From: Planococcus citri
Taxonomy: Eukaryota; Arthropoda; Insecta; Hemiptera; Pseudococcidae
Direction: 5' to 3'
DNA length: 64,000 nt
NCBI RefSeq assembly: GCF_950023065.1
Contig: NC_088679.1
Location: forward strand, 65,906,001 to 65,970,000
Part shown: one piece after another, positions 13,216-25,245 of the stretch
Position numbering within the stretch: the first letter of the stretch is position 1
How the letters are laid out: the number at the start of each line of letters is the position of its first letter
Notes under the pieces: generated by a model
Databases searched by the model: none
The model's input: the letters and a program-made list of their open reading frames with translations, nothing else
Told to the model about the DNA's origin: nothing
Translations under genes and position numbers: made by a program

Positions 13216-15877
13216 GTTTTTATGGTTTTTTTTTCATTATTTTAACAGCTTATTTAATGATGCTTCGTACAATATTTACAGAATTTTTCTGAAATGTCAT
13301 CAGTTAAGGTATTCTTGTAACTTTTTTGGCGATTTTTTTTTCATTACTTTAAATATTTTATACTATATTTTTCTCTGATTTCGCGGTCTTTCTTCATCTT
13401 TCAGACATTTGAAAATACTTTTCATGACATTTCGATTCTTTATAAAAAAAATTTTCAAAAAAAAACAATTTCTCTCTTTTTTCTTCAAAAATTGTCAAAA
13501 AGCTTGAGTAAGTAAATTTTTTGCAAATATTATCAAAGTTTCAATTTTGGTCAACTTTTTCCAAAAAGTCACTTTTTTACGAAAAAATTGCAAAAAATTC
13601 TCATTTTTTTACAAAACTTGCAAAAAGTCACTATTTTTTAGAAATTTCCTATAATATGTATGTCTTCTTTTTTCCAAAAAGTTATCAGAAATTCTCGTTT
13701 TTTTCCAAATTGCAGTCAAAATATTGGATTTTTTACCTAAAAATCCCAGAAATTGCCAAACAAAGCCTCACTTTGCTGAAAATTGACAAGAATTGTTTTA
13801 CTTTTTTTTTCAAAAATTATTGAAATTTTCGATTTTTTTGCTAAAAATTTCAAAAAGTCTCAATTAATCCAAAAATAGCTAAAAAGGCTCGATTTTTGCC
13901 AAAAATTTCCGAAAAAGCTCTACCCTGCGTTTTGCTACTAAAAAATTGTTAATATCTCCCTTTTTTCGCCAGAAATTGCCACAAATTCCAACTTAATTTT
14001 TTTATGATTACTTTTATTCAATTTATGCAAAGTAGCATTCCACGTTTGTAGTTTTTGGCCAATCTTTGGGTCTTTTCAGCAATTCGAAAAACTTTACGAT
14101 ATTTTATTACATTTCATCAACTTTCAGTCGTTTTTAATGGTTTCTTGTACTTGATTTTAAGAGGTTTGAATGATTTTTCGTGAAATTTTTGTTAAATTTT
14201 TCTGAAATTTCATCAATTTGTAATTCGCAATTTTCAATGATTGTTTCCAAACCACTATTTTACAATAGTTTACTCAATTTTCGCAATGTTTCATCAACTT
14301 TCAATAATCTTTGGCGATTTTTATGACACTTTAATAAAACTTTGAAAGTATTTATTGCATGTTTTGTTCGATTTTATCAAAATTGCATTAGAGTTTTTGC
14401 GTTAATTTCACGGTTTTTGCGCGTTATACAGAATTTCATTGCATTTTTATAGTTTCTGATCAAAATTTCCAACAATTTGCTCAATTTACAAGATTTAGTA
14501 ACATTTTATCAACTTTCAGTAATTTTTAATAGTTTCTTGTAAGTGCAACAAGTTTTAATGTGTTTCATGAAATTTTTTTATAACATCAATTTTTGGTTTA
14601 TTAAGTAGATATTTTTATCACTTTTTTACGATATTTTGCTCAAATTTCGCCATTTTCATGAATTTTTAGTATTTTTTATCCCATTTTAAAAAACTTCCTG
14701 AAGCAACTTTTGAATTTTTATTGCATTTTTTGCTATTTTATGCTCAATTTCATAAAATTTCAGCAATTTTTGGTAATTTTAAATATGTAATTTTTTGTAT
14801 AAATTTTACAGTTTTTAGCTTGTTTTTTTTTGTTTTTTTTTTCTTGGAAGATCTAAACCACAATATTTATCATTTCCCAGTGTTCGTTTTTCACAATAGT
14901 TTCTGACTTCACAGTCAAAGGAAACAATGTGGTGAGCGGTGACCAAATTTGCAAAAATAATTACAGAACCGCGGATTCTCAAAACTTCAGATCGTTCTAT
15001 TTTTGGGGATTTTTTTCGCATTTTCAGTCATCCCTTTCAACAGCCCCTTCAGTACATCTCCGCTTATCGGCCTTATTAATTAAATTGATACGATATTAAA
15101 AATGTACCCAACTCGATACAAACATATAGGGGATAGATTTCCTCAACATATAGGTAGGTATCGACATTGTACGGTAGAATTTCAATAAACCAGCATGAAC
15201 TGTAGGGTAATAAAAATTCGACCATACGAATCGTCCACCTTGCCACACAAACGAAGACTTCGTCGGCCAAGGTAGAAAAATACTCGTATCCCTTGAGTCT
15301 GCTCATCTCCCTTATTGAATCATCCCTCGCGTGTTTTCCAACCCCTTTTGCTTGGTTATTTGACTTGTGTGCAAAAAAAAGATATATTAAGACGAGTTCG
15401 CTTAGACGTCGATAGGTACCCTTCCCTTTTTTGGGAATACTTTTACATCCATGTTGATGCTTTTTCGAAGATAAGAAAATAATATGTTCGTTCGACCTCG
15501 TATATTAATTTTTTAGATACTCGTTTGGTATGTATCGTAAAAAAAGTTACTGGGAGGTGAGAGGGGGGGGGTCATTCCAATGTCAGGTAAGTAGCCAAAC
15601 TTGTGGCTTGTGGGGTTGGTAATTTTTTTTTCAACATTTTGTGGTATATGGATAGACTTTGGTGAAAGATGACGAAGAATGATTGGTATGAACCGCATGC
15701 TCTTCAAGTACATACAGGGGAGCTGAACGTTTTGAAGAAGATTGAGATATCGTAAATTTCGAGCTTGGAAAACTTGAAAACCACAAATGGATACTTTTCG
15801 GTACCTAAAAAAATAACAACACTGATTTTCACAAAAAATAAAAAATGAATAAAACACAAAAAATTGTAAAAAAAATT
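13216..15877. other. Low-complexity AT-rich DNA, no gene
   Basis: From about 13230 to 14830 the sequence is built from degenerate TTTTTGCAATTTT / CAAAAATTG words with no fixed period. The rest is ordinary AT-rich DNA. Open frames here are composition artefacts. Confidence 0.55.
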
Positions 15878-17592
15878 AGATAGATAGATAGATAGCTTTA
15901 ATTATTCGGTTCAGCGCAATTGCGCTATTCACGAATTTGACAAATAGGATACTTAAAAAATAACTTAAGAAAGAAAAGAGTTAGGGCTAAGAAACCTAAA
16001 AGAAATGAGGAAGTTTTGGTTTGAGTCTTGAAGGGCGATTTTGCCCGATATCGAAACAGCAGGCAAGGGTGTTATCAGATAATTTGTTCAGGTATTTTTC
16101 AGTTACAGTTTTCAGAAAGTCATCGATCGTTTCAATTTTGAGTTCGTGTTGCATTTGAGTACTCCGGCAAAACCATGGAGCGTTAGTGGCGATTCAACAA
16201 AATTTATTTTGGAATATTTTTGAAGTTTTTTCTTGTTTGTTTTGGAGGTACCATACCACACTGGAGCCGCATATGTAAAAGTAGGACGAAGAATAGTCTT
16301 GTAGATTAGTAATGCTGTTTGGATTTTCAAATCGTTGCCTTAGTTGCAAAGTAGTGTATGTCCATCTGTTCACTTGATACCTCGTGTAAAAGTGCCTTCA
16401 ATCTGGAGCACTATCTATTGGGTTTTAGTGTTCAACCAATATGTAGATATGCTGGTGGCATGGCATGTCTCTGACATAGCTACCCATTGGTTGAACACTA
16501 AAACCCAATAGATAGTGCTCCAGATTGAAGGCACTTTTACACGAGGTATCAAGTGAACAGATGGACATACGCTACTTTGCAACTTAGGCAACGAAATGTG
16601 AACTTCTGTTGATTAGTGGGAAAAGTGTTTTGAGTTTGAAGTAGGTAGCTTTCATTTTCTGTGAGATGTGACTTGTGAAAGTGAATGGTTTGTCAAGGAA
16701 TGCTCCAAGATATTTAACGGCTTCATCACTCCATTCTATTGTAGTGTTTTCTATATTAATGTTTCTGGTAGGGTTGTAGTGGTGTCTCAGCGTGAAGATT
16801 TTTGTAACTGTTTTGTTTGGATTGAGTTCAAGTTTCCAGGATTTTAGCCAGGAGTTGGTGGTGTTGATACTTTGTTCGAGTTTGTTGATTGCACTGGAGA
16901 GATTATTACTTTGGGTGCATAAGCAGGTATCGTCTGCAAATTGAAGAATTTCAGCATTTGATGAAGTTGTGATGTCCTTGCAGTAGATGTTGAAAAGCGT
17001 AGGGCTTAGAACAGCTCCTTGAGATACGCCTCTGATGATAGGTTTAGGGTCCAAAAGTGAATCATTTATGCCAATCTGGAAGTAGTGGTTTGATAAGAAC
17101 GATTTGATGATATCAAATAAGTAACGAGGTACTTGAGTATTCTCCAATTTTTGTAGCAGACTGGAATGCCATATAGAGTCGTAAGCTTGTTTAATGCTGA
17201 GAAACACTGTGGCAGTGTATTATTTATTTTCGAAACCACGATGGATAATTTTGGTAAGACGATGGAGTTGGTGTGTTGTTGCTGTATGTTTTTAAAAGCC
17301 AAACTGAAACTGTGGCAATATTTCATGTCTGTTGGTGTGATCAGTTAAGCGCTTCAAGATGATACATTCTAGTAATTTGGAAAGTGAAGTCAATAGGCTG
17401 ATTGGTCTATAGCTAGCAGGAGAAGTTGGATCAGGACTTTTTTTTTGGGATTAAAACGATGATTGCTTTTTTCCATTCTTGTGGGAAATAGCCTTGTTTT
17501 AGACAAGCGTTGAAGATATCCCGGATTATTTGAATACAGCAGATTGGCATGTTCTTGAGAAGTTGATTATTTATGTTATCCAGGCCAGGTGA
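15878..17592 (-). mobile_element. 5'-truncated non-LTR retrotransposon with (TAGA)n tail, split by a MITE
   Basis: Reading the - strand from 17592, reverse-transcriptase motifs appear in order: SPGLDNINNQLLKNMP, QEWKKAIIVLIPK, a frameshift in an A run, SYRPISLLTSLSKLLE, HRLTKI, FLSIKQAYDSIWHSSLL, GVSQGAVLSPTLFNIY, QFADDTCLC (FADD codons at 16929-16940), AVKYLGAFLDKPFTFTSHI and, beyond the inserted palindrome, ILRPTFTYAAPVWYGT. The 3' end is marked by a TAGA/TATC tetranucleotide run at about 15880-15897, typical of non-LTR tails. It is inactive: frames shift several times, and the first Asp of motif A is Ser (FLSI instead of FLDI). The 261-bp palindrome at 16333-16593 interrupts the thumb region. 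It belongs to a different lineage from the 12-kb and 62-kb copies. Confidence 0.88.
16333..16593. mobile_element. 261-bp palindromic MITE nested in the retrotransposon
   Basis: Arms of about 105 bp face each other (left about 16333-16437, right about 16481-16593), starting CGTTGCCTTAGTTGCAAAG and ending CTTTGCAACTTAGGCAACG. A short AT-rich spacer lies between them. AAAT flanks both sides (16329-16332 and 16594-16597). Removing the element plus one AAAT rejoins the host frame exactly (SSH followed by LKIQ on the - strand), so it is a clean insertion with a 4-bp duplication. It has no coding capacity. I do not assign a superfamily. Confidence 0.88.
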
Positions 17593-19397
17593 TTTAAAAA
17601 AAAAAAAATTGAAAACTAATAAAAAACATGGACTAACACTAAGAAATCAAGTAAAAACTTATTCATTACTTAAACGAAAATTCGAGCCAAGGGTTCATTG
17701 ACCCCTGAAAATTTCCATTATATCTTAGCAATTGTTAGAAATTCCTTCTAAATACACGACTCATCAAAATATTGGACCCTAAGGCCCACCACCATGTTAT
17801 ATACGAGGTACTATACAACCGACAAAACAGCGACCAAATTGAAAGAGCAATTTTGATAAAGGCGTTAAATTTAATAAACGCGCGGGAAATAAAATAATAA
17901 AAACTTTAAAGATGAAAGACATTATTTGTCGTGTGCGTCGAAACGTATTTTTTTTTATTTATTAGATCGAAAAAAAAAATTTCTAATGCAGTATAGGTTG
18001 TTCTTGGAGAAAGTTGGCAAAAAGTATAAGCTGGTAATATTTCAGGTGGAACCCTCTATATGAGGAAACCATTCCCAGAAGAGCGGTAAAAAAGAAACGC
18101 TTTGTATTTAAAATGTTATATCAGCGGATCGAGTCAATATGTCAAGTTTCATTTGGACTCGGGAGTTTTGACCTTATGGCATTATCGACGTGAATTTTTT
18201 GTTCTATCTCAAAAAATACCTACATACTATATGTATAAGTAAAGCTTCTCGAGTCATTCGTTTGGTCGTATCGGCGTTGTTTTAAAATTAGACCCATTTT
18301 TGGCCAAAAAAAATGCTCGTTTTTACAAAAATTACTCGCGTTTTGTATCCCACGAGAAAGTCTGTTTGTTTTAACTGCTTAGTTTTTGGATAAAAATTGA
18401 CTTGAAAATTTGTCGACAAATCCCCGGCGATAAAAGAAATTTTATTTCGGGTTAAATGTATCCGAGTCCTTTGGGGTTCCACATCCGTGTACAGGTATAT
18501 AGAGCTAGGCTATAGACCAGGCAATAGGTGTATGCTTGTGTGACGCGAATATAAAGAAAATTTACGTCGAATATCAATAAATTGTCCGTATCGATTTTCC
18601 AGCCACCCTTCTGCCCCCCTCCCCCCGCACCTACGGTCGCTACTGTTGCTGCTATATAGCCTGTACTCGGTGTTTACACCTTTTGCTCGGTTTTGTTTAC
18701 CTGCAAAACGCTCGTCTATACTGTTTAATTATCCTGTACGCGTTTCGTTTCGTTTCGAATTCCCTCATTTACGAGTTTTTCGCTTTCGTTCGGCACCATT
18801 CATTAAACGAGTGGAATTTTTAGCTTTGTGTATAGAGTGTAGAGTAGACGTAGAGAGTGTATAGGTAAACGCGTGCCTCGCAATTTGTAGATCTCGTTTT
18901 GATAGGACACGATGCGATGGCGCTGCGTCACATCACATCGCATTCGCATCGCGACGTATTTAAATTTTCGTGCACTAATGAGCCAAAACCATTTAGGAAA
19001 AATTTGCTTTGCGTTGACAGAAATTCACGAAAGATTACTCCCGTCTTCGTAGGCTTTTTTCTTCGCTTGTTCGAGATAACGTTCGATTGTTCTCGTTATA
19101 ATTGCTTTTTTTCTTTTTTTTTTTCATTCTAACAACGATGACAAATTGAGATTTGAAATGATAGGCGCGTTTTCAATTCCATTCGTAGTACATTTCGCGA
19201 GCTTTGTAAGTGACTTTGTTATTTAGTATTTGAATTTTTTTCTAAGATGTATGTTGACCTTGGGTCATTCCAGGTCCAACTGTCGAGCTTTTTGTACTTC
19301 GATAAGAGATGATGAATTGAGCAAATCGCAGTTCTCGAAGGAGAAAAGCACCCAACCGGTAGAAAAACTTTTGAACTGGACAAAAGGGAATCAATAG
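17593..19397. other. Gene-free stretch
   Basis: AT-rich with no recognisable gene. A pyrimidine-rich patch at 18600-18630 is not followed by a clear exon. Confidence 0.45.
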
Positions 19398-20334
19398 AGA
19401 ACCCCAAAATACACCATAAACCTAAATTTCAGATGTTGAAGTTCATTTTTTGATTTTTGGGAAATTTTTGAAAATTCAAATTTCGATCAAAAATGGGCAA
19501 AATTTAAAATTTGACCCAAAGTGGCCAAAAAAAACTTAAATTTAATTTTTAGTCAAGTGCTGAAGTTCATTTCTTGATTTTTGAAAATTCGAATTTCGAT
19601 CATGAACCACTCTGCCAGTTTTCGAAAAAACGTTGCAAATTACTTGTAGGGTGAAAATGAAATTTAGCGCCCATAAACTCTGATTTGCCATCTTTGTGAC
19701 TCATTTGATCGATTTAAGCACATAAGTACATACTTAGGTAAGTAAGGTATTCTGCAATTTTTTTTGTGCCGGATCAAATCCTAAAAATTTTTTTTATTAG
19801 ATAAGGAAGTAATTATTTTTGGAAAAAAAAATGAAAATTTTTTGAAGACTCTAGAACGGTTTGCAACCATTAAAAATCGACTCGGGAGTTCAAAAATTAG
19901 GTATGAACCAAATTTCAGCCTTTTTTGTTCACGTGTCCATGAACTATGATTTTTTTAATTTTTTGTTTATAAATAATTAAGTAGGTAAGTACTCAATCAC
20001 TAGAGCAAATTTTATGATTTGAACTAGCTTAAAAAAATTGTGAAAAGAAGTGCCCAAGTCGATCGTTCACCTTACTTAAGACATTTTTTTTGAAAACTAT
20101 AGAATCCAAAAATCTGCTGGAGTCTTCAGCACTGTTTGAAATCATCAACAATTGATTCGTGAGGTTGAAAATAGGGTACAAACTACATTTCAGCTTTCTT
20201 GGCCACTTTATTAAAATTTAGATTTTTTTTTCAGTTTGGCCAAAACTTGAATTTTTCAAAGGTTTCCCAAAAATCTAAAAATGAATTTCAACCCCTGAAA
20301 TTTTGGCTGGTGCCGCTAGTGGTGTATTTTGGGG
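19398..20334. repeat. Degraded inverted repeat (foldback-like) next to satellite array 2
   Basis: ACCCCAAAATACACCA at about 19398 is matched inverted by TGGTGTATTTTGGGGT at about 20321-20336. Inside each end are similar inverted stretches (TTCAGATGTTGAAGTTCATT against AATGAATTTCAACCCCTGAA). The interior also holds direct repeats such as ATTTCAGCYTTYTTGGC near 19912 and 20187. It resembles the 28.8-30.6 kb foldback family but is more diverged. Confidence 0.55.
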
Positions 20335-21065
20335 TTTTACGAATCAATTCGTTCGCGAACGAGTCACTTGTACGAATCAATTCGTTCGCGAATGATTCAT
20401 CAAAAGTTGAGTCAGTGGATCGATTCGTTCGCGAACGAGTCACTAATGCGAATCAATTCGTTCGCGAATGATTCATCAAAAATTGAGTAAAATGAATCCA
20501 TTCGTTCGCGGACGAGTCACTTATACCGAGTTATACGAATCAATTCGTTCGCGAATGATTCATCAAAAATTGAGTAAATGAATCGATTCGTTCGCGAACG
20601 AGTCACTTACACAAATCAATTCGTTCGTGAATGATTCATCAAAAATTGAGTAAATGAATCGATTCGATCGCGAACGAGTCACTTATACGAATCAATTCGT
20701 CCGAGAATGATTCATCAAAAAATGATTAAATAAATCGATTCGTTCGCATCGTGAACGAGTCACTTATACAAATCAATTCGTTCAAGAATGATTCATCAAA
20801 AATTGAGTAAATGAATCGATTTGATCGCGAACGAGTCACTTATACGAATCGATTCGTTCGCGAATGATTTCCCAAAAATTATTCAATTTCTTCGTGGATG
20901 ATTCACCAAAAATTAAGTAAATGAATTGATTTGATCGCGAACGAGTCACTTATACGAATCGATTCGTTCGCGAATGATTCATGAAAAATGATTCAATTCG
21001 TTCGCGAATGATTCACCAAAAATTATTCAATTTTTTCGTGGATATTGCACCAAAAATTAAGTAAA
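20335..21065 (+). repeat. Satellite array 2, about 80-bp unit with two GTTCGCGAA cores
   Basis: The unit alternates GAATCRATTCGTTCGCGAACGAGTCACTTATAC with GAATCAATTCGTTCGCGAATGATTCATCAAAAATTGAGTAAAT; full units recur about every 75-82 bp (cores near 20351, 20427, 20504, 20590, 20666). It decays toward 21060. One unit (20521-20537) carries an extra 10 bp, CCGAGTTATA, at a TA site. The core palindrome is the same as in array 1, although the rest of the monomer and the period differ. Confidence 0.88.
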
Positions 21066-23985
21066 TTAAATTAATATCCCAAAAAAAAAATTTCTGTACA
21101 AACAAAATATACAATTATGAAGAATCTTTTGTATATAATTTACATAAAGTTCTTATAGCCGCTATTTGTTCATTTGACTGAGATTTTAATTTAATGAAAT
21201 TCCAGGGTGAACGACTTCGCGCTTATTTAGCCTTAAGAAATTCCCAATACCGCATTAAAACAAACAGGCAAAACTTTTGCAAAGTAAAAAGGACCCAGGA
21301 TACAGCTTGATGACAACTTTATAGCTATACTTTGGTCTTTCAAATGGAGATGAATACACACGAGTACTCGGTTAAATTACTTACATCAACTATAGGCCTA
21401 TAGTTACCCAACCCAATCTGCACACGAGCTCATAATGTACATTAATCTATTAATTCATAAAATTCGTTCGAATGATTCGACTAAATAAGTAAATCGATAA
21501 ATGCTGTAACGAAATAATCATATTAAAAGCCACCTCGGTCATAAATTTAAAAAAAAAAAGGCCCCTTTCCTTTCGTATTTTTTCAAACGGTTCGGGCACG
21601 TTCGGTTATAAAACTAAAGATTTATACGATTAAGCAAAAAAGACACACTCTCACATAGTAAAGCGCGCAGTTTTAATTAAATTACTCTATTACTAGAACG
21701 AATATTTGGGCGAAAACAAAAAATTAAAATCTTAATACATATTTCAAAAGTTATATAAATCCTGCTGACAAAGAGAGATATCTACGAGTACCTACTCGTA
21801 TAGCGCGAGTATAAAACGAGGCAATTACATTCCGAATGATTAGAGTAGCAATTAACGTAGATTGTTGGCTTTGATAATGTTGACAAGCTCCTAAATACGT
21901 GACTAGAATTAGCCGCCGTATTTCGACCCTTAAAAATCCGGCACCATTAGATCATCACTGTACAGTCTTCGGTCTTGGTATATAGCGAGAGAAGTGTAAT
22001 GCTTTTACAAATAAACGCAACGACGAGCTGTAATCGATCCAAATCAGTTTAACTCTTCGATGTGTTAAAGTTTGCAACTCTTTTACGTCCCCTTTGCCTG
22101 TTCGGCGTGTAATTTTTCCGCAAGCTTTTTCGTCCGGATAGAATAGGCTATAGCACAGCAGCGAGAAGGCAGATTAAAGGCGCACTGGTAGGCTACACAC
22201 CGAGTACATACGTATGCTTTGTAATACACGACATTTTGGGGCGGGGTTTTGTAATGTATTTCAATTATTTACCACCCTCTGTCTTGTTTTAATTTAATAT
22301 TTCGACGCGATGTTTACGGATAAGCTGTTATTATACGCGGCTTGATTCCAGCCTGAGCTTTGAAACAGATACCTAGAGCTTTACCATCGTCGTTTGAAAT
22401 TACACTCAACCATAAAGGAAAAAAAACCGCTCGCTTCGAGAGAGGTAAAAATGAAATAATTTAAAAACACAGACGTCTAAATCATTCGTAAATGAACTTG
22501 AACACCTCACACAGTCATACACTGTACGTTTACGTTTGCTCTCGCATCGTCAGTCATAATCGATAAATCTGTCACGTATCCAAACCCATTGCCATGATAT
22601 TTTTAACGACGATGAAAACAGATCAATTCAGTCAACGCTTCAATAAAGATCACGCTTTTTGCTACTTATCGGCCACGATAGTCGACTCGATATCGCATTT
22701 TATATGAGTAATAATGCAAAAGCTTTATTACGATAATGATAACAGAGCGTTGATATACGAAGCGCGACACTTAACACGGTTACGCGGAATCTAGTTTTAA
22801 GAAAGAGTGGGGGGTGGGGGGACAGCGTCAAATTTTTGGCGTAATTAGGATGCAATGTGGCCGGCACTTGGCTTACGTTCAATTTCGATGTCTTTCATTA
22901 TTTTTCTTATGATATGAACACGCTCGCTATACCATCAGCATCGCCATTCTAACCATAACATAACGCGGCGAGATTCGAATAAGACGAAGAGGAGAAAAAA
23001 AACTCCCATGTATTATTTCACCCATCAAGTTTGAAGATAATCCAAAAAAATACTCGAATACGTGAAACCGTCATTCATACGATTGATTTCGATGCTCGTT
23101 TCTCAAAATGTATCTATCTCTCGAGTTAAATGGATGTGTCTGTCTTTCTGTATCTATTTTATACGTATAATGTATTTCCTTATAAATGTATTGATACGGT
23201 CCATAGCCTTTTGGGAGCCAATTATCGCAGATGCTTGTTGTAATAACATGACGCCTTGGTTTTTCCTCTCCTTTATCTTTTTTTTTTTTTATCAAATGTG
23301 GTAGGTATAGCTATACTTGTACAGGAAGAGGGAATGTTTTTTAAGCGTTGCGAAAGTCAATGTTGCTGGGAGCAGATGCAATCAGCTCCAGTGGAATTGT
23401 TTGGCTTCGGAAGCTACATAAAATGACTTTATGTGTATGCCCTTCATCCTCTGATTATCAAAATTAAAATTAAACGTGCGAAAATTACTTTGGACAGATT
23501 TTTATAACGTTTTTTGGAAATCTAAGATTTATAAAAAATCGTTCGAGGCTCCAAAATGACTTGAAACCACCTGCAGTCGACTCAAAATGTTGAAATCACG
23601 GTACAGACTGAATGAATTTTAGCTTTCCATAATTTCATTGGCGGGTCAATATTCTGAATTTAGGTCAGGGGCTGGAACTAGAACGGAAACCCAAACCAAA
23701 ACAAAAACAAAATCTGGTTTTGGTTTATCTACTTTTTCTGGTTTTGTCCCCTCATCCTCAGCAAAATCCTGGCTACGTCACAGATCTACGTTGTACTATG
23801 GAAATGAAACTTGTATAGTTGTGAAATTTTACTATCTTCAGTTGGAATTTCCACCAATTTTATTCCCTCCCCAACCTACCTCCTCAGTGCGCCCCTAATT
23901 GTACGAGTAAATTACCTTAATTAAAATTCTGGTTCGACATGATGTCAAAAAAAAAACACTCACGCATTTAGCGTGAGAAGAACGA
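21066..23985. other. Gene-free stretch between inverted satellite arrays
   Basis: No gene recognised. Around 23500-23640 is a short relative of the 29-30 kb foldback arms (GAGGCTCCAAAATGACTT followed by CCACCTGCAGTCG, then TTTTAGCTTTCCATAATTT). A perfect 7-bp hairpin, CTCACGC-ATTTA-GCGTGAG, lies at about 23960-23978; I assign it no function. Confidence 0.45.
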
Positions 23986-23989
23986 CTTT

Positions 23990-24388
23990 TCTTCAAATAA
24001 AAATCGTTGACGAACGAATTGATTCACTTATTTTGAAACATATATGCATTATACAGCAGTTGATCGATTTACAATCGCATCGAATCATTTACGAACGATT
24101 GCCAATTAAATAAATTGATTGATTTCTTGGTGAATCATTCGCGAACCAATCGATTCATTTACTTAATCTTTGATGAATCATTCGCGAACGAATTGATTCG
24201 TATAAGTGACTCGTTCACGAACGAATCGATTCATTCACTAAATTTTTGGTGAATCATTCGCGAACAGAATGATTTGTATAAGTGACTCGTTCGCGAACGA
24301 ATCAATTCATTTACTTAATTTTTGATGAATTATTCGCGAACGAATTGAATAATTTTCGGTGAATCATTCGCGAACAAAATGATTTGTA
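23990..24388 (-). repeat. Satellite array 3, left part (inverted relative of array 2)
   Basis: Units such as GATTCGTATAAGTGACTCG and TTTGATGAATCATTCGCGAA are the reverse complement of array 2 units. The array is cut at 24389-24390 by a TA-flanked insertion and resumes at 25207. Confidence 0.85.
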
Positions 24389-24390
24389 TA

Positions 24391-25206
24391 CACTGAAAGA
24401 AATAAACAGTAATAGTTACATTAAAACGATGCACTCAGTGCATTAAAACGCGGTAATTTTGGTATAGGAATGAAACGCATTAATCAGTACACATTTAGAG
24501 AAGTAACTATTACACAGAAGTGCAGTAACCATTCCATCGTTTTTATTCAACAGTATTTAAATTTTAAAAAGTGGGGTTAGGTATTTTTTTTTATTTTTTT
24601 TTTTATCAATTTCTAGTTTCTCCGCACATTTAAATGTTTTTCACTGCACCGAGTTTTTCAAGACTTTCAAGACCTGACCTAATATCCCTATGAAAATTTT
24701 CCTACCTAACCGGGATTCGAACCTGCGACCTCTCGTTCCAACTGCCTGCACTTAACGACATGGCCGCGAGTAGAATGTTTAATTCAGGCCCTCGAAGTAT
24801 TTATAAGTTTTTCACTGTTTGGGAATGTTTACCACTGACGATGTACTCAGTACATCGTTTACTGTATTCAGTAAATCACTACATGGTTCTCAGCCATGTT
24901 TAAGGAATGTAATCATTGCTTACTATTACGATGTAACTATTACCCACCAAATGATGTTCTGAATACCATGTCTGCAGGACTGAGTCCCCAAACAAATGTA
25001 ATGAGAACATAGAAATGAATTTTGGAAGGTGATGCAATAAATCCATCCTGGCGATGTACTCATTCCATTATTTGATGCATTCTCTGATTTGAACTATGTA
25101 ATCATTACATCAAAATGAGGTAATTTGAAAATTACTGTACTGTGCAGTAACCATTGCATCAATTTCGGGACTGAATACAGCGTTTTGAAAATCATTTCTT
25201 TCAGTG
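24391..25206. mobile_element. 816-bp TIR element with TA target duplication inserted in satellite array 3
   Basis: The ends are 13-bp perfect inverted repeats, CACTGAAAGAAAT at 24391 and ATTTCTTTCAGTG ending at 25206, flanked by TA on both sides (24389-24390, 25207-25208). The satellite supplies the empty site: its usual GTATAAGTGACTC is split exactly at TA. A TA duplication and short TIRs suggest a non-autonomous Tc1/mariner-type element; that assignment is inference. There is no transposase. The interior is rich in recurring words on the theme ATGTAACTATTAC / CAGTAACCATTGCAT, apparently in both orientations, and contains a tRNA-like segment at about 24703-24770. Confidence 0.85.
24703..24770 (-). 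ncRNA. tRNA-like segment (A and B boxes) inside the TIR element
   Basis: On the - strand a perfect Pol III B box, GGTTCGAATCC (24713-24723), follows a weak A box, CGGCCATGTCG (about 24756-24766), and a TTAAGTGC stretch resembling a Leu/Ser-type D arm. I could not fold a convincing acceptor stem, so this is probably a tRNA-derived (SINE-like) remnant captured by the element rather than a working tRNA gene. Confidence 0.55.
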
Positions 25207-25245
25207 TAAGTGACTCATTCACGAACGAATCAATTCGTTAATTTC
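25207..25245 (-). repeat. Satellite array 3, right remnant
   Basis: TAAGTGACTCATTCACGAACGAATC continues the interrupted unit of array 3 after the insertion, then ends. Confidence 0.8.

Noticed and set aside
15575..15595. CAG followed by GTAAGT at about 15583-15591
   Set aside because: Perfect donor and CAG, but the preceding sequence is purine/G-rich, not a pyrimidine tract, so it is not a ratchet site.
24703..24770. Functional tRNA gene
   Set aside because: Only the B box is consensus; the A box is degenerate and no acceptor stem pairs, so I call it tRNA-like.
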